In this document: positions 55,459 to 64,000 of the stretch, piece by piece
Layout of the letters: each line of letters opens with the position of its first letter
Position numbering within the stretch: position 1 is the first letter of the stretch
Assembly: GCF_002797895.1 (NCBI RefSeq)
Contig: NZ_PGES01000001.1
Location: 5,332,001-5,396,000, forward strand
Reading direction: 5' to 3'
Length of the DNA stretch: 64,000 nt
Origin: Janthinobacterium sp. 67
GTDB taxonomy: Bacteria > Pseudomonadota > Gammaproteobacteria > Burkholderiales > Burkholderiaceae_D
Program-made: the position numbers and the translations under genes
Notes under the pieces: model-generated
Databases searched by the model: none
Told to the model about the DNA's origin: nothing
What the model saw: the letters and a program-made list of their open reading frames with translations, nothing else

Positions 55459-56133
55459 ATGCCAGGATCCATGCCAGCTTATTTCGTGCGCCCCTTGGCG
55501 CTGTGTGTCATGTCGGCCGCGTGCCTCTCTGCCAGTGCCGCCGAGGCGGTGGCCGTGGATGCGCAGCAGCGCGCGTCCCTGCTGGAGTTTTATGCGCAGC
55601 AATATCCGGGCGAGCCGGCTGCGCGTACCGTGTTCGAGAGCGTGCCCGTGGTGGGCGGACGCGGCAGCGAAGTGGTGGGCAGCGTGGAAACGTCGCCGTA
55701 TCGCGGCCATGGCGCGCTGTGCCGGACGCAGCGTACCAAGTTCGTGCTGCACGGCGAGGGCAAGCAGGCGCGCTGGCAGGAAGCGGGGATGGAGTATTAC
55801 GCCTGGCTCGACCGTGGCACCTGCCGCGCGGTGGCCGAACCCGTGCGCATGCTGCAGCGCGTGCCCGATGCGGAGCTGGAAGGCGTGTTGTTGTACCAGA
55901 AGCCGCTGCTGGAGCGGGCGCGGTTATTGATGGCAGGTAATACGGCCTGCGCGCCATTGCGGGCACTGAAGTTTTCGCTGGCGGCCGTCGACGTGGGCGC
56001 CGCCGCACCGCGTGCCGAAGAGCGTTATGCGCTCGTGTTCAAGAGCGACCGCGACAGCTACGCCCGCGTCTGGCTGCGCAAGAGTGGCGCCCAGTATGAC
56101 GCGTGGAATGTGACTTGCCCGCCGGTGCTGTAA
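55459..56133 (+). CDS. Secreted hypothetical protein, candidate Tle3 immunity gene
   Basis: A 224-residue protein with a signal peptide (about 1-28, ending SASA), thus periplasmic. Four cysteines in the mature part (LCRTQ, GTCRAV, ACAPL, TCPPVL) could form two disulfides. I do not recognise the family by sequence. Its place directly after vgrG-effector-adaptor-PAAR is where a periplasmic immunity protein against a phospholipase would sit. GAAGGA lies before the ATG. Immunity role is inference. Confidence 0.7.
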   Translation: MPGSMPAYFVRPLALCVMSAACLSASAAEAVAVDAQQRASLLEFYAQQYPGEPAARTVFESVPVVGGRGSEVVGSVETSPYRGHGALCRTQRTKFVLHGEGKQARWQEAGMEYYAWLDRGTCRAVAEPVRMLQRVPDAELEGVLLYQKPLLERARLLMAGNTACAPLRALKFSLAAVDVGAAAPRAEERYALVFKSDRDSYARVWLRKSGAQYDAWNVTCPPVL

Positions 56134-56172
56134 GCTGCGCACCCTCGATTTATTTTTTTGACTGTTGCAACC

Positions 56173-56607
56173 ATGAACGAAAATTCCACTTCCGCCCGCA
56201 GCTGGGGCACCATCGTCACGCATAGCGACGAGATGGCCATCATCTATCGCTATGTCGATACTTTCCATGACGACTGGGACCTGTCGTCGCAGCCGGACCG
56301 CATCATCATCGCCTGGCGTTACGAGGACGAGACGGGCATGCCCGCGCCGAACGAGCGCGAGCATATGGAAGAACTGGAAGCGGCGCTGGCGCCCGTGGTG
56401 GAAGAGGACGGCTTCGCCACCCTGGCGCTGGTGTCGACCGGCGAAAACTTGCGTGAATGGATTTATTACACGCAGTCGGGCGAGGAATTCTTTAATCGCC
56501 TGAACACGGCGCTGGCGCCGCGTCCCAAGTTCCCGATTGAAATCCGCAGCGCCGCCGACCCCGCCTGGTCGACGTATGCGGGGTTTATGGCGGCACTGCC
56601 GAAGTAA
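56173..56607 (+). CDS. DUF695-family protein
   Basis: A 144-residue soluble protein. RSWGTIVTHSDEMAIIYRYV, DRIIIAWRYEDETGMP and STGENLREWIYYTQSGEEFF fit the DUF695 family, whose function is unknown. The ATG at 56173 is the likely start. It ends one base before the convergent beta-lactamase stop. Confidence 0.8.
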   Translation: MNENSTSARSWGTIVTHSDEMAIIYRYVDTFHDDWDLSSQPDRIIIAWRYEDETGMPAPNEREHMEELEAALAPVVEEDGFATLALVSTGENLREWIYYTQSGEEFFNRLNTALAPRPKFPIEIRSAADPAWSTYAGFMAALPK

Positions 56608-57501
56608 TTACACCAGCGCGGCCGTCACGATGCGCGTGGCGGCCGTGATGATGTCCTGGTTGGTGTCCGCTTTTTTCTGTTCGCGCGTGTAGTACACGGC
56701 GATCACGAGCGGCGCGCCGCTGGCCGGGTAGGCGACGCCGATATCGTTGACGCTGCCATACGCGCCCGAGCCCGTTTTATCGGCCACTTGCCAGCCGGCT
56801 GGCACGCCGGCACGGATGCGCTTGTCGCCCGTCGTGTTGCCGCGCATCCAGGTGTCCAGTTGCTGGCGCTGCTGCGCCGGCAAGCTATTTTCCAACAACA
56901 ATTGCTGCAAGCTGTGCGCCATCGACGCGGGGCTGGCCGTGTCGCGCACTTCGCCTGGAATGGCGCTGTTCAATTCCGTTTCCCAGCGTTCCAGCTGGAA
57001 CACCGTATTGCCGATGCTGCGCGCAAACGCCGTCACGGCTTGCGGCCCGCCTAGGAGTTTCATCAAGAAATTGGCCGCGCTATTGTCGCTGTACTGCAAG
57101 GTGGCGGCGCACAGGTCGGCCACGCTCATGCCGTCGGCCAGATGCTTTTCCGTGATGGGCGAATAGGTGACCAGTTCTTTTTTCTCGTAACGCACGTGCT
57201 GGTCCAGCAAGCCCGGCTGGCTGACGCTGCGGGCCAGCACGGCACCCGCGAGCATCGCCTTGAAGGTGCTGGCAAGGGGAAAGCGTTCATCGGCGCGATA
57301 GGCGACGCGCAGCTCGCCGCCGTGGCGCCAGGCGGCAACGCCGAGGCGTCCGCCAGCGGCTTGTTCCAGCGCTGCCAGCTGCATCTGGGCGGTGGCGATG
57401 CTGGTGGCGGGCGCGGCAAACAGCAGCGGCGCCGGGCACAGCAGGGCGGCGCCGCCGGCCAGCACGAGGTTGCGGCGGACGTGGTTCAGGGATTCAGTCA
57501 T
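56608..57501 (-). CDS. Class A beta-lactamase
   Basis: A 297-residue serine beta-lactamase with a signal peptide of the twin-arginine-like type (NHVRRNLVLAGGAALLC). The catalytic Ser-x-x-Lys is STFK in FPLASTFKAML, the SDN loop is YSDNSAAN, the Glu of the omega loop lies in ERWETELNSA, and the KTG motif in VADKTGSGAYG. All are intact, so it should hydrolyse penicillins and perhaps cephalosporins. No LysR-type ampR is adjacent; instead the start overlaps the end of the histidine kinase gene by 8 bases. Confidence 0.93.
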   Translation of the reverse strand: MTESLNHVRRNLVLAGGAALLCPAPLLFAAPATSIATAQMQLAALEQAAGGRLGVAAWRHGGELRVAYRADERFPLASTFKAMLAGAVLARSVSQPGLLDQHVRYEKKELVTYSPITEKHLADGMSVADLCAATLQYSDNSAANFLMKLLGGPQAVTAFARSIGNTVFQLERWETELNSAIPGEVRDTASPASMAHSLQQLLLENSLPAQQRQQLDTWMRGNTTGDKRIRAGVPAGWQVADKTGSGAYGSVNDIGVAYPASGAPLVIAVYYTREQKKADTNQDIITAATRIVTAALV

Positions 57502-60169
57502 GGTCTGTCGATGCTTTCGGAGTGGAAAGGGTGGCCAGCAGTTCGCCGATGGCGAGCAGGCTGGCCGGTTTGGTCAGATGGTGGTCGAAGCCAGCTGCGC
57601 TCGACTGGCTGCGGTCGTTTTCGGCGCCCCAGCCCGTCAATGCAACGAGCACGACGTTGGCGCCGGCCGGTATCCGGCGCAGCGCGCGCGCCACTTCGTA
57701 GCCGTTCATGCCGGGCAGGCCAATGTCGAGGAAGATGACGTCCGGTAAAAATTGCGGCGCGGCTGCCAGCGCCTGCGCGCCGTCGTGGGCCACGTGCGTG
57801 ACGTGGCCCATCATGTCGAGCACGGCGGCGAGGGTGTCGGCCGCATCGACATTGTCATCGACCACCAGCACGCGGAAATGGCGGCTGCTGGCGGAGCTTG
57901 CGGCGATGGCCGGTTCGGTGGGCGCCTTGGGTTCCACCGTCAGCAGGGGCAGGCGCACGCTGAAGGTGCTGCCCAGGCCGGCGCCGGGGCTGGCCACTGT
58001 CGCGCTGCCGCCATGCAATTCGGCCAGGCGCCGCACGAGCGACAGGCCGATGCCCAGGCCGCCCTGCGCCCTGCCCATGTTTTGTCCCACTTGCGTGAAC
58101 ATGTCAAACACGGTCGTGATCGATTCAGCGGGTATGCCCACGCCACTGTCCTGGACTTCGATCAATGCCTCATGGCCATCGCGTAATGCGCGCAAGCTGA
58201 TGTGGCCGCCGGCTGGCGTGTACTTGGCGGCATTGTTGAGCAAATTGCCCAGCACTTGCGCCAGGCGCGTGGGGTCGGCCTCGAGCGGCAACGGGTCTTC
58301 AGTCAGTTGCAACTGCAACTGGTGGCGGCCGGCCTCGATCAGCGGCATGCTCGTTTCCACAGCGCCGGCAATGATGGTTTTCAAGTCCGTGCGTTCGAGC
58401 TTGAGCTCAATCTGGCCCCGCGTGATGCGAGCCACGTCGAGTAAATCATTGACCAGATGCACCATCTGATTGACTTGCCGTTCCATCACGTCGCGCACGC
58501 GCGCCACGGTGGCGGGCTTGTCGGCGGCCAGGCGCATGATCTGCAAGCCGTTACGGATGGGGGCGAGCGGATTGCGCAGTTCGTGCGCCAGGGTAGCGAG
58601 GAATTCCGTCTTGCGCCTGTCCATTTCGGACAGGTTGTCGGCCAGCTGGCGCAATTGCTGTTCCGAGCGCTTACGCTCGCTGATGTCGCTGAACAGTACC
58701 GTCAGCAGGCGGCTGCCGGGGCCGCCCAGGCGCGCGGCGAACACCTCGAACCAGCGCTCCATGGCCACGGCTTCGTTTTCGTAGCGCACGGGTTCGCCCG
58801 TCTTGACGACCTGGTCGTACAGGTCGAACCAGTGCTGGTCGTGGTCGGGCACGAAGCTGCGGATGGTCTTGCCGATGGCGTTTTCCAGTCCCGATTGCTT
58901 GACGAAGGCCGGGTTGCCTTCCAGGTAGCGGAAATCGACGGGGCGGCCTTGCTCGTCGTACAGCATTTCGATGACGCAAAAGGCCTGGTCCATCAGCTCG
59001 ATCAGGGTGCTGTAGCGTTCCTCGCTGCTGCGCAGCGCATCTTCCACCTGTTTCTGGCGCGTGATGTCGAGCAGGACGCCGGGCAATTGCAAGGGCGTGC
59101 CATCGGGCGCATATTCCACGCGGCCCCGCGCGATGACCGAGCGGTACTGGCCATCGCCGGCGCCAACGCGGTAGCTGGCCTCGAACGGCGTGTGCGCGTG
59201 CAGCGCCTCGCTAATCTGCGCGCTGACTTGCTCGCGGTCATCGGGATGGATGATGTCCAGGTAGCGCGCCAGCGGCGCCGCCGTGGCCGCATCGGCATTG
59301 ACGGGGAACAAGCGGGCCATATTGCTGTCGGCCGTGACCCGGTCGGCAACGATGTCCCAGTTCCAGGTGGCCACTTCGCCGGCCGCCAGGGTCAGGCGCA
59401 GGGTTTCCTCGTTCTGCTTGCTGGCAGTCAAGTCGAGCGAGATGCCGGACAGGGCGATCACGTTGCCCGCGCCATCGCTGGCGCAAGTGCCGCGCATGTG
59501 CGCCCAGTGCAGCGAGCCGTCGGGCCAGCGTACGCGGATGTCGATTTCGAAATCGCTGGCGCTGGCGATGGCCGCGTGCACCGCCGTTTGCCATTGCTGC
59601 TGGTCGCCGTCGAGCATGGCGCCCGTCAGCTGCGCGTAATCGATGTCGCTGGCGGGCGGCAGGCCCAGGTTGGCCTTGAAGGCATCGGAACCGACCATGC
59701 TGCCGCTGCCCAGGTCGATCTCCCACGTGCCCATGCGGCCGCCCTGCATAGCCAGGCGCAGCCGTTGTTCTGTCTGCCGTTGCTGCGTCACGTCGCAATG
59801 CGAACCCAGCCATTCAACGATGCTGCCGTCGGGCGCCAGCACGGGCAGCATGCGCACGATCATGTTGCGGTAAGCGCCGCTGACATGGCGCAGCCGGTAT
59901 TCCGCTTCGAACACGCTGGTCAGATGGGACGGCATGACGTAAGGCAATTTGCGGTCGTCCGGATGCAGGGCATTGAGCCAGCCGCGTCCCAGCAGTTCGG
60001 CTTCCGTCTGGCCCGTGAAGGCGCGCCAGCTAGGCTGGTCGGCATCGAAGTGGCCGAAGGTTTTCGTGCTCCAGACGATGTCGCAATGGGCGCCCAGCAA
60101 CAAATGCGCGGCCTGGGCGGCGGCAGGGGAGGAGTAGGTGTCGTGGCTGTGCTGGCTCGGTTCTGGCAT
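57494..60169 (-). CDS. PAS-containing hybrid histidine kinase
   Basis: An 891-residue sensor without clear membrane helices. Four PAS/PAC repeats (about 25-150, 150-275, 275-390, 395-520) precede the phosphoacceptor His in FLATLAHELRNPLAPI (about 540). The ATPase domain has NLLNNAAKYTPAGG (N box), QDSGVGIPAES (G1) and GGLGIGLSLVRRL (G2). A C-terminal receiver (about 765-885) has PDVIFLDIGLPGMNGYE. The ATG at 60169 is chosen over an upstream extension. The stop overlaps the beta-lactamase gene. Confidence 0.93.
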   Translation of the reverse strand: MPEPSQHSHDTYSSPAAAQAAHLLLGAHCDIVWSTKTFGHFDADQPSWRAFTGQTEAELLGRGWLNALHPDDRKLPYVMPSHLTSVFEAEYRLRHVSGAYRNMIVRMLPVLAPDGSIVEWLGSHCDVTQQRQTEQRLRLAMQGGRMGTWEIDLGSGSMVGSDAFKANLGLPPASDIDYAQLTGAMLDGDQQQWQTAVHAAIASASDFEIDIRVRWPDGSLHWAHMRGTCASDGAGNVIALSGISLDLTASKQNEETLRLTLAAGEVATWNWDIVADRVTADSNMARLFPVNADAATAAPLARYLDIIHPDDREQVSAQISEALHAHTPFEASYRVGAGDGQYRSVIARGRVEYAPDGTPLQLPGVLLDITRQKQVEDALRSSEERYSTLIELMDQAFCVIEMLYDEQGRPVDFRYLEGNPAFVKQSGLENAIGKTIRSFVPDHDQHWFDLYDQVVKTGEPVRYENEAVAMERWFEVFAARLGGPGSRLLTVLFSDISERKRSEQQLRQLADNLSEMDRRKTEFLATLAHELRNPLAPIRNGLQIMRLAADKPATVARVRDVMERQVNQMVHLVNDLLDVARITRGQIELKLERTDLKTIIAGAVETSMPLIEAGRHQLQLQLTEDPLPLEADPTRLAQVLGNLLNNAAKYTPAGGHISLRALRDGHEALIEVQDSGVGIPAESITTVFDMFTQVGQNMGRAQGGLGIGLSLVRRLAELHGGSATVASPGAGLGSTFSVRLPLLTVEPKAPTEPAIAASSASSRHFRVLVVDDNVDAADTLAAVLDMMGHVTHVAHDGAQALAAAPQFLPDVIFLDIGLPGMNGYEVARALRRIPAGANVVLVALTGWGAENDRSQSSAAGFDHHLTKPASLLAIGELLATLSTPKASTDHD

Positions 60170-60685
60170 GGATAGGGTCGGCAATGGTGCAGCGCGCCGC
60201 CGCTGCACTGAAATGTGGCAGCACGGCAAGAGCAAGTACGGCGATATTACAGTCAAATACCCGCTTGGGCCTGTCTTGCAGGCGCATTTTCAGCGCTTTG
60301 CCAAAATGGCGGCGCCAGGGCTGAAAGATAGGCAAAACAACAAACGGATCGCCGTACTGTGGCTGAATAACCACTAGTCAGCCTTGAATGTTGGTGAATA
60401 AATATTTTACATAACAATATTCTTGCAGCGCATAAGCCGCGTGAAATAAAGTGGCGCCTTACTGAAAAGTTGGTGTTCATCAGACATCCCAGAGATGCGG
60501 CCGGAACCACTGTTGACGTACGAGACAGTCAGGGCAGAGCCAGTGACGCCAAGAGCGGGGGGACATCCGCTCGCGCTGTTGCACCGTGATGGTGCAAACG
60601 ATCGTCCAGCGCCGTACATATTCCGGGGACAGGTTGCAAGAAAGACAGATTTCGCAATTCTTTTTTTAAACTTCTGGGAAACCAC
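60170..60685. other. Divergent promoter region between the kinase and a TonB receptor
   Basis: About 515 bases without a gene. A perfect 7-bp hairpin with a 5-base loop (60579-60597: TTGCACC ... GGTGCAA) lies 89 bases before the receptor start and may be an operator. No Fur box was seen. Confidence 0.45.
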
Positions 60686-62917
60686 ATGATCAAGATGTCC
60701 AAGATGCACAAGCGTTTGTGCGCCAAAAGCGCCGCCATGCTGGCACTGTCCGCTGCCTTGCCTATCGGCTCGGCTTACGCTGATGAAGTCGCTGCTGATA
60801 CGGCGCCTGCCGCCAGCCAGCTGGAAACCGTGACCGTGACGGCACAGCGCCGCAAGGAAAATATCCGCGACGTGCCCGTCTCCGTCTCGCTGCTGCGCGA
60901 TGAAAAGCTCGACGTGCTGGTCTCCGGCGGTCAGGATATCCGCGTGCTGGCGGGCAAAGTGCCGAGCCTGAACGTGGAATCGTCGAACGGCCGCACCTTC
61001 CCCCGCTTCTACATCCGCGGCTACGGCAATACCGACTTCAACATTTTTGCATCGCAACCTGTTTCCCTGATTTACGACGATGTCGTGCAAGAAAATCCTA
61101 TCCTCAAGGGCTATCCGATTTTCGACGTGGCTGGCGTGGAAGTGCTGCGCGGCCCGCAAGGCACCTTGTTCGGCCGCAATACGCCTGCCGGCGTGGTCAA
61201 GTTCGAATCCGTCAAGCCGAACCTGGACAAGGTTGAAGGCTATTACAATGTCTCCGCCGCCACGCACAACACGACCAACTTCGATGGCGCCGTCAACGTG
61301 CCACTGAGCAAGGAATGGGCGTTGCGCTTCTCGACCCTGCGCCAGCACCGCGACGACTACGTCGACAACACGTTTACGGGCCAGAAAAACGCGCTGGACG
61401 GCTACGATGAACACGCTGAACGCGTGCAACTGCTGTACGCGCCGAACACCATGTTCAATGCCCTGTTCAATGTGCACCTGCGCAGCACCACGGGCAGCGC
61501 GCGCATCTTCTACGCCAACATGATCAAGCAGGGCACGAACGATATCGTTGACGGTTTCGACCCGAACAAGTCGTTCACGAATGCACCGAACTTCCAGCGC
61601 CTGCGCACCAACGGCGCCAGCGCCCGCCTGAGCTGGGACCTGGACGGTATTAAACTGTACTCGGTCACCGGCTTTGAACAGGTCGGCAATTACGTGTCGC
61701 ATGGCGACATCGACGGCGGCACGCCAACGGGTCCTGGCTTCATTCCTTTCCAGGTTGAAACGGCCGGTGGCATCACCAGCGTGAAGCAATACTCGCAAGA
61801 ATTCCGCGCCGAATCGAAGAATGCCGGTCCGCTCAACTGGCAGGCTGGCGTGTACTACTTCAACGAAGATGCCAACGGTTTCACCGACAACTTCGATAGC
61901 AACACGCATGTGCTGACCACGCACCTGGCCAGCCGCCAGAAGAACTCGGCCTGGGCAACGTTTGGTTCCGTAAACTACGCCGTCAACGACGACTTCATGC
62001 TGCGCGCCGGTTTGCGCTACACCAAGGACAAGAAGGATTTCAACACGGTGCAAGCGACCAACATCGTGCAGGTCAGCCCGACCAGCGCCGATGTCAGCAA
62101 AGCCAAGGTCAACTGGGACTTGAGCGGCACCTATAAATACAACAAGGACGTGAACTTCTACGGCCGTGTTGCCACCGGTTTCCGCGCGCCAAGTATCGCT
62201 CCGGCCAGCACCAGCGTGCCTGTCACCGTGGCCGATGCCGAAACGATCACCTCGTTTGAAGCCGGTATCAAGGCCGATTTGTTCGAGCGCCGCGCCCGCG
62301 TGGCCTTCAGCCTGTACAACTATCAGGTGAAGAACCAGCAATTGACGGTCGTGGGCGGCACCTCGAACGTGACGCGTTTGATCAATGCAGCCAAGACGAA
62401 TGGCCGCGGCGCGGAACTGGAACTGGAAGGTTTTGTCACGCCTAGCCTGAAGATGTCCCTGGGCGGCAGCTACAACTTTACGGAAATCAAGGATCCGAGC
62501 CTGTCGATCGCCACCTGCAATCCGCTGCGTTGCAACGTGACGGATCCGAAAAACGCCGCCGGTAACGCCATCATCAATGGCAATCCATTGCCGCAAGCGC
62601 CGAAGTGGACGATCACCGCCACGGGTCGTTATTCGATCCCGATGGAAAACGGCGAATTCTTCGTCTTCACGGACTGGGCTTACCGCAGCAAGATCAATTT
62701 CTTCCTGTATGAGTCCACCGAGTTCACCGGCAAGCCGATGGTCGAAGGCGGCTTGCGCGTGGGCTACACCTGGGATGCAGGCAAGTATGAAATGGCCGTT
62801 TTTGGCCGCAACATCACCGACACCCAGCGCATCACGGGCGCCATCGACTTCAACAATCGCACGGGCTTCATCAATGAGCCGCGTCAGTTTGGTGTGCAGT
62901 TCAAGGGCAACTTCTAA
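60686..62917 (+). CDS. TonB-dependent receptor
   Basis: A 743-residue outer-membrane receptor. Signal peptide about 1-32 (ending AYADE), TonB-box-like LETVTVTAQRRKENIRDVPV, plug with FYIRGYGNTDFNIFASQPVS and VEVLRGPQGTLFGRNTPAGV, then a barrel ending FGVQFKGNF. It is a paralogue in style of the receptor at 46.4 kb, not a close copy. Substrate unknown. GGGAA precedes the ATG. Confidence 0.92.
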   Translation: MIKMSKMHKRLCAKSAAMLALSAALPIGSAYADEVAADTAPAASQLETVTVTAQRRKENIRDVPVSVSLLRDEKLDVLVSGGQDIRVLAGKVPSLNVESSNGRTFPRFYIRGYGNTDFNIFASQPVSLIYDDVVQENPILKGYPIFDVAGVEVLRGPQGTLFGRNTPAGVVKFESVKPNLDKVEGYYNVSAATHNTTNFDGAVNVPLSKEWALRFSTLRQHRDDYVDNTFTGQKNALDGYDEHAERVQLLYAPNTMFNALFNVHLRSTTGSARIFYANMIKQGTNDIVDGFDPNKSFTNAPNFQRLRTNGASARLSWDLDGIKLYSVTGFEQVGNYVSHGDIDGGTPTGPGFIPFQVETAGGITSVKQYSQEFRAESKNAGPLNWQAGVYYFNEDANGFTDNFDSNTHVLTTHLASRQKNSAWATFGSVNYAVNDDFMLRAGLRYTKDKKDFNTVQATNIVQVSPTSADVSKAKVNWDLSGTYKYNKDVNFYGRVATGFRAPSIAPASTSVPVTVADAETITSFEAGIKADLFERRARVAFSLYNYQVKNQQLTVVGGTSNVTRLINAAKTNGRGAELELEGFVTPSLKMSLGGSYNFTEIKDPSLSIATCNPLRCNVTDPKNAAGNAIINGNPLPQAPKWTITATGRYSIPMENGEFFVFTDWAYRSKINFFLYESTEFTGKPMVEGGLRVGYTWDAGKYEMAVFGRNITDTQRITGAIDFNNRTGFINEPRQFGVQFKGNF

Positions 62918-62928
62918 TTGCCTGACAC

Positions 62929-63000
62929 CAGGCGCCGGCCCTAGCGGCTGGCGCCTGCGCTCCAACCCGCCGACGGTTCGCGCCGCGGCGGGTTTTTTTA
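62929..63000 (+). terminator. Hairpin followed by an intrinsic terminator
   Basis: A first 8-bp hairpin (62929-62936 with 62950-62957) precedes the terminator proper: a 9-bp GC stem (62964-62972 with 62986-62994) and a seven-T run. It separates the receptor gene from convergent gluQRS, whose stop lies in the T run. Confidence 0.88.
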
Positions 63001-63915
63001 TGCCCGCTCGGGAAGGCGTGCCAGCCGCTGTGCCCAGGCGGGAATCGCTTGCCGCCAGAAATCTTCCACATTGTCGGCACGCACGTCGAGGCCCAGGAAG
63101 CGGGCGGCCGGCAGTAACGCCGACGTCAGCAGTTCGGCTCGTGTTCCTGTATCGAAGGCGAGGGCGCCCGTCTGCTTGGACAGCTTTTCGCCGCTGTCGT
63201 TCGTGACGACAGGCACGTGCAGGAAGCCGGGATGGGGCAAGCCCAGCACATCTTGCAGATACAGCTGGCGCGGTGTGGAGTCGAGCAAGTCGGCGCCGCG
63301 CACCACCTGCGTGATGCCCTGCGCGCCATCGTCGACAACGACGGCCAACTGATACGCCCAGTAGCCATCGCCGCGCAGCACGACGAAGTCGCCCACTTCG
63401 CTGGCCAGATCCTGCCGCTGCGGTCCCGCCCAGCGGTCGGCAAAAGCGTACATCGCATCGACCCCCTGCGGCACCCGCAGCCGCAAGGCCCGCGCCGCCT
63501 TGCCCGGCGCCAAACCGTGACGGCACGTGCCCGGATACACGGCGGCCCCATTCTTCGGCGTTCCCGCCTGCAAGTTCGAATCCTGAATCTCCTTGCGCGA
63601 ACAGCCGCACGCATACACGAGTCCATCGTCCTGCAACTGCTTGAGCGCCGCCTCGTACAGCGGCAACCGCCGGCTCTGCCACGTCGCCTCGCCATCCCAA
63701 TGCATGCCGCAGCGCTGCAGGCTGGCCAGGATGCCGGCGTCGGCGCCCTCGACATTGCGGTCATAGTCCAGGTCCTCGATACGCAACAGCCACGTGCCCC
63801 GATGCGCCTTCGCATCAAGATAACTGGCCATGGCGGCAACGAGTGAGCCCATGTGCAGGGGACCGGAGGGGGAGGGGGCGAAGCGGCCGATGTAGGGGCT
63901 GTTGATGATGGGCAT
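62998..63915 (-). CDS. gluQRS: Glutamyl-Q tRNA(Asp) synthetase
   Basis: A 305-residue truncated paralogue of glutamyl-tRNA synthetase that attaches glutamate to the queuosine base of tRNA(Asp). The HIGH-like motif lies in GRFAPSPSGPLHMGSLVAA and the KMSKS-like one in EKLSKQTG. A zinc-binding set is visible in YACGCSRKEI and PGTCRHG. The anticodon-binding half of full GluRS is absent, and the length is right for YadB/GluQRS. The start MPIINSPYIGR is natural. Confidence 0.94.
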   Translation of the reverse strand: MPIINSPYIGRFAPSPSGPLHMGSLVAAMASYLDAKAHRGTWLLRIEDLDYDRNVEGADAGILASLQRCGMHWDGEATWQSRRLPLYEAALKQLQDDGLVYACGCSRKEIQDSNLQAGTPKNGAAVYPGTCRHGLAPGKAARALRLRVPQGVDAMYAFADRWAGPQRQDLASEVGDFVVLRGDGYWAYQLAVVVDDGAQGITQVVRGADLLDSTPRQLYLQDVLGLPHPGFLHVPVVTNDSGEKLSKQTGALAFDTGTRAELLTSALLPAARFLGLDVRADNVEDFWRQAIPAWAQRLARLPERA

Positions 63916-64000
63916 GCGTGGATTTTTGGGATCTGATGTGCTGGCTATGTCGCCGGATGGCCTGTCCTAAGGCAGTCAATGCGAAGTATGGTTCAGCTTG

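Noticed and set aside
60407..63700. Very long minus-strand frame (over 1,000 codons) opposite the second TonB receptor and gluQRS
   Set aside because: Runs antisense through one gene and out of frame through another; composition and lack of motifs mark it as a shadow.

Overview
The window reads as a chromosomal segment of a GC-rich betaproteobacterium of the Oxalobacteraceae, most likely Janthinobacterium or a close relative. This rests on the rimP-nusA-infB-rbfA-truB translation operon, the style of the chemotaxis receptor and TonB receptors, and overall codon use. The genus is an inference; no 16S gene is present.

Layout. 1-6.2 kb: the 3' end of rimP, then nusA, infB, rbfA and truB, closed by a strong terminator. 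6.4-9.8 kb: typA/bipA, dusA and a small unknown gene. 10.2-13.9 kb: a chemotaxis receptor behind a structured leader, a TonB-domain periplasmic protein, two lipoproteins and a 38-residue small protein. 14.2-19.2 kb: an unknown gene, a Fur-box-controlled FecA-like siderophore receptor, a stand-alone receiver protein and a secreted GH43 arabinanase with a ricin-type lectin domain. 19.3-25.1 kb: tRNA-His, murI with a palindromic repeat inside its coding region, class I fumarase, a YqhA-type membrane protein and acs.

25.3-37.1 kb is a genomic island inserted at the 3' end of tRNA-Ser(GGA). It starts with a P4-type integrase and a truncated second integrase start. Next comes about 650 bases of consecutive hairpins in front of a second tyrosine recombinase, then an AlpA regulator. 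The AT-rich cargo that follows looks like a defence region: an unknown two-gene pair (one soluble, one membrane protein), a reverse transcriptase strongly resembling the Drt2 defence class with a probable upstream ncRNA, and an sce7725/sce7726 pair with a PD-(D/E)xK-like nuclease. A 13-bp repeat of the tRNA 3' end at about 37.06 kb is the candidate right end.

37.2-49.7 kb: a BPSL0067/STY0301 effector-immunity-like pair, a broken hicB, isocitrate lyase, an MHS-type transporter, an SDR protein with Phe in place of the catalytic Tyr, a decayed DUF1993 gene, a MarR-GNAT fusion regulator, a TetR regulator with an alpha/beta-hydrolase gene, a TonB receptor and a PHB-depolymerase-like esterase. 49.9-56.6 kb: a type VI secretion island (vgrG, a deleted Tle3-type lipase, its Tla3-type adaptor, PAAR) followed by two small genes. 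56.6-63.9 kb: a class A beta-lactamase gene overlapping a large PAS hybrid histidine kinase, another TonB receptor and gluQRS.

The most interesting content is the island cargo, above all the reverse transcriptase with its structured upstream region, and the hairpin array in front of the second recombinase. Family names come from recognising protein motifs by eye; no database search was run.
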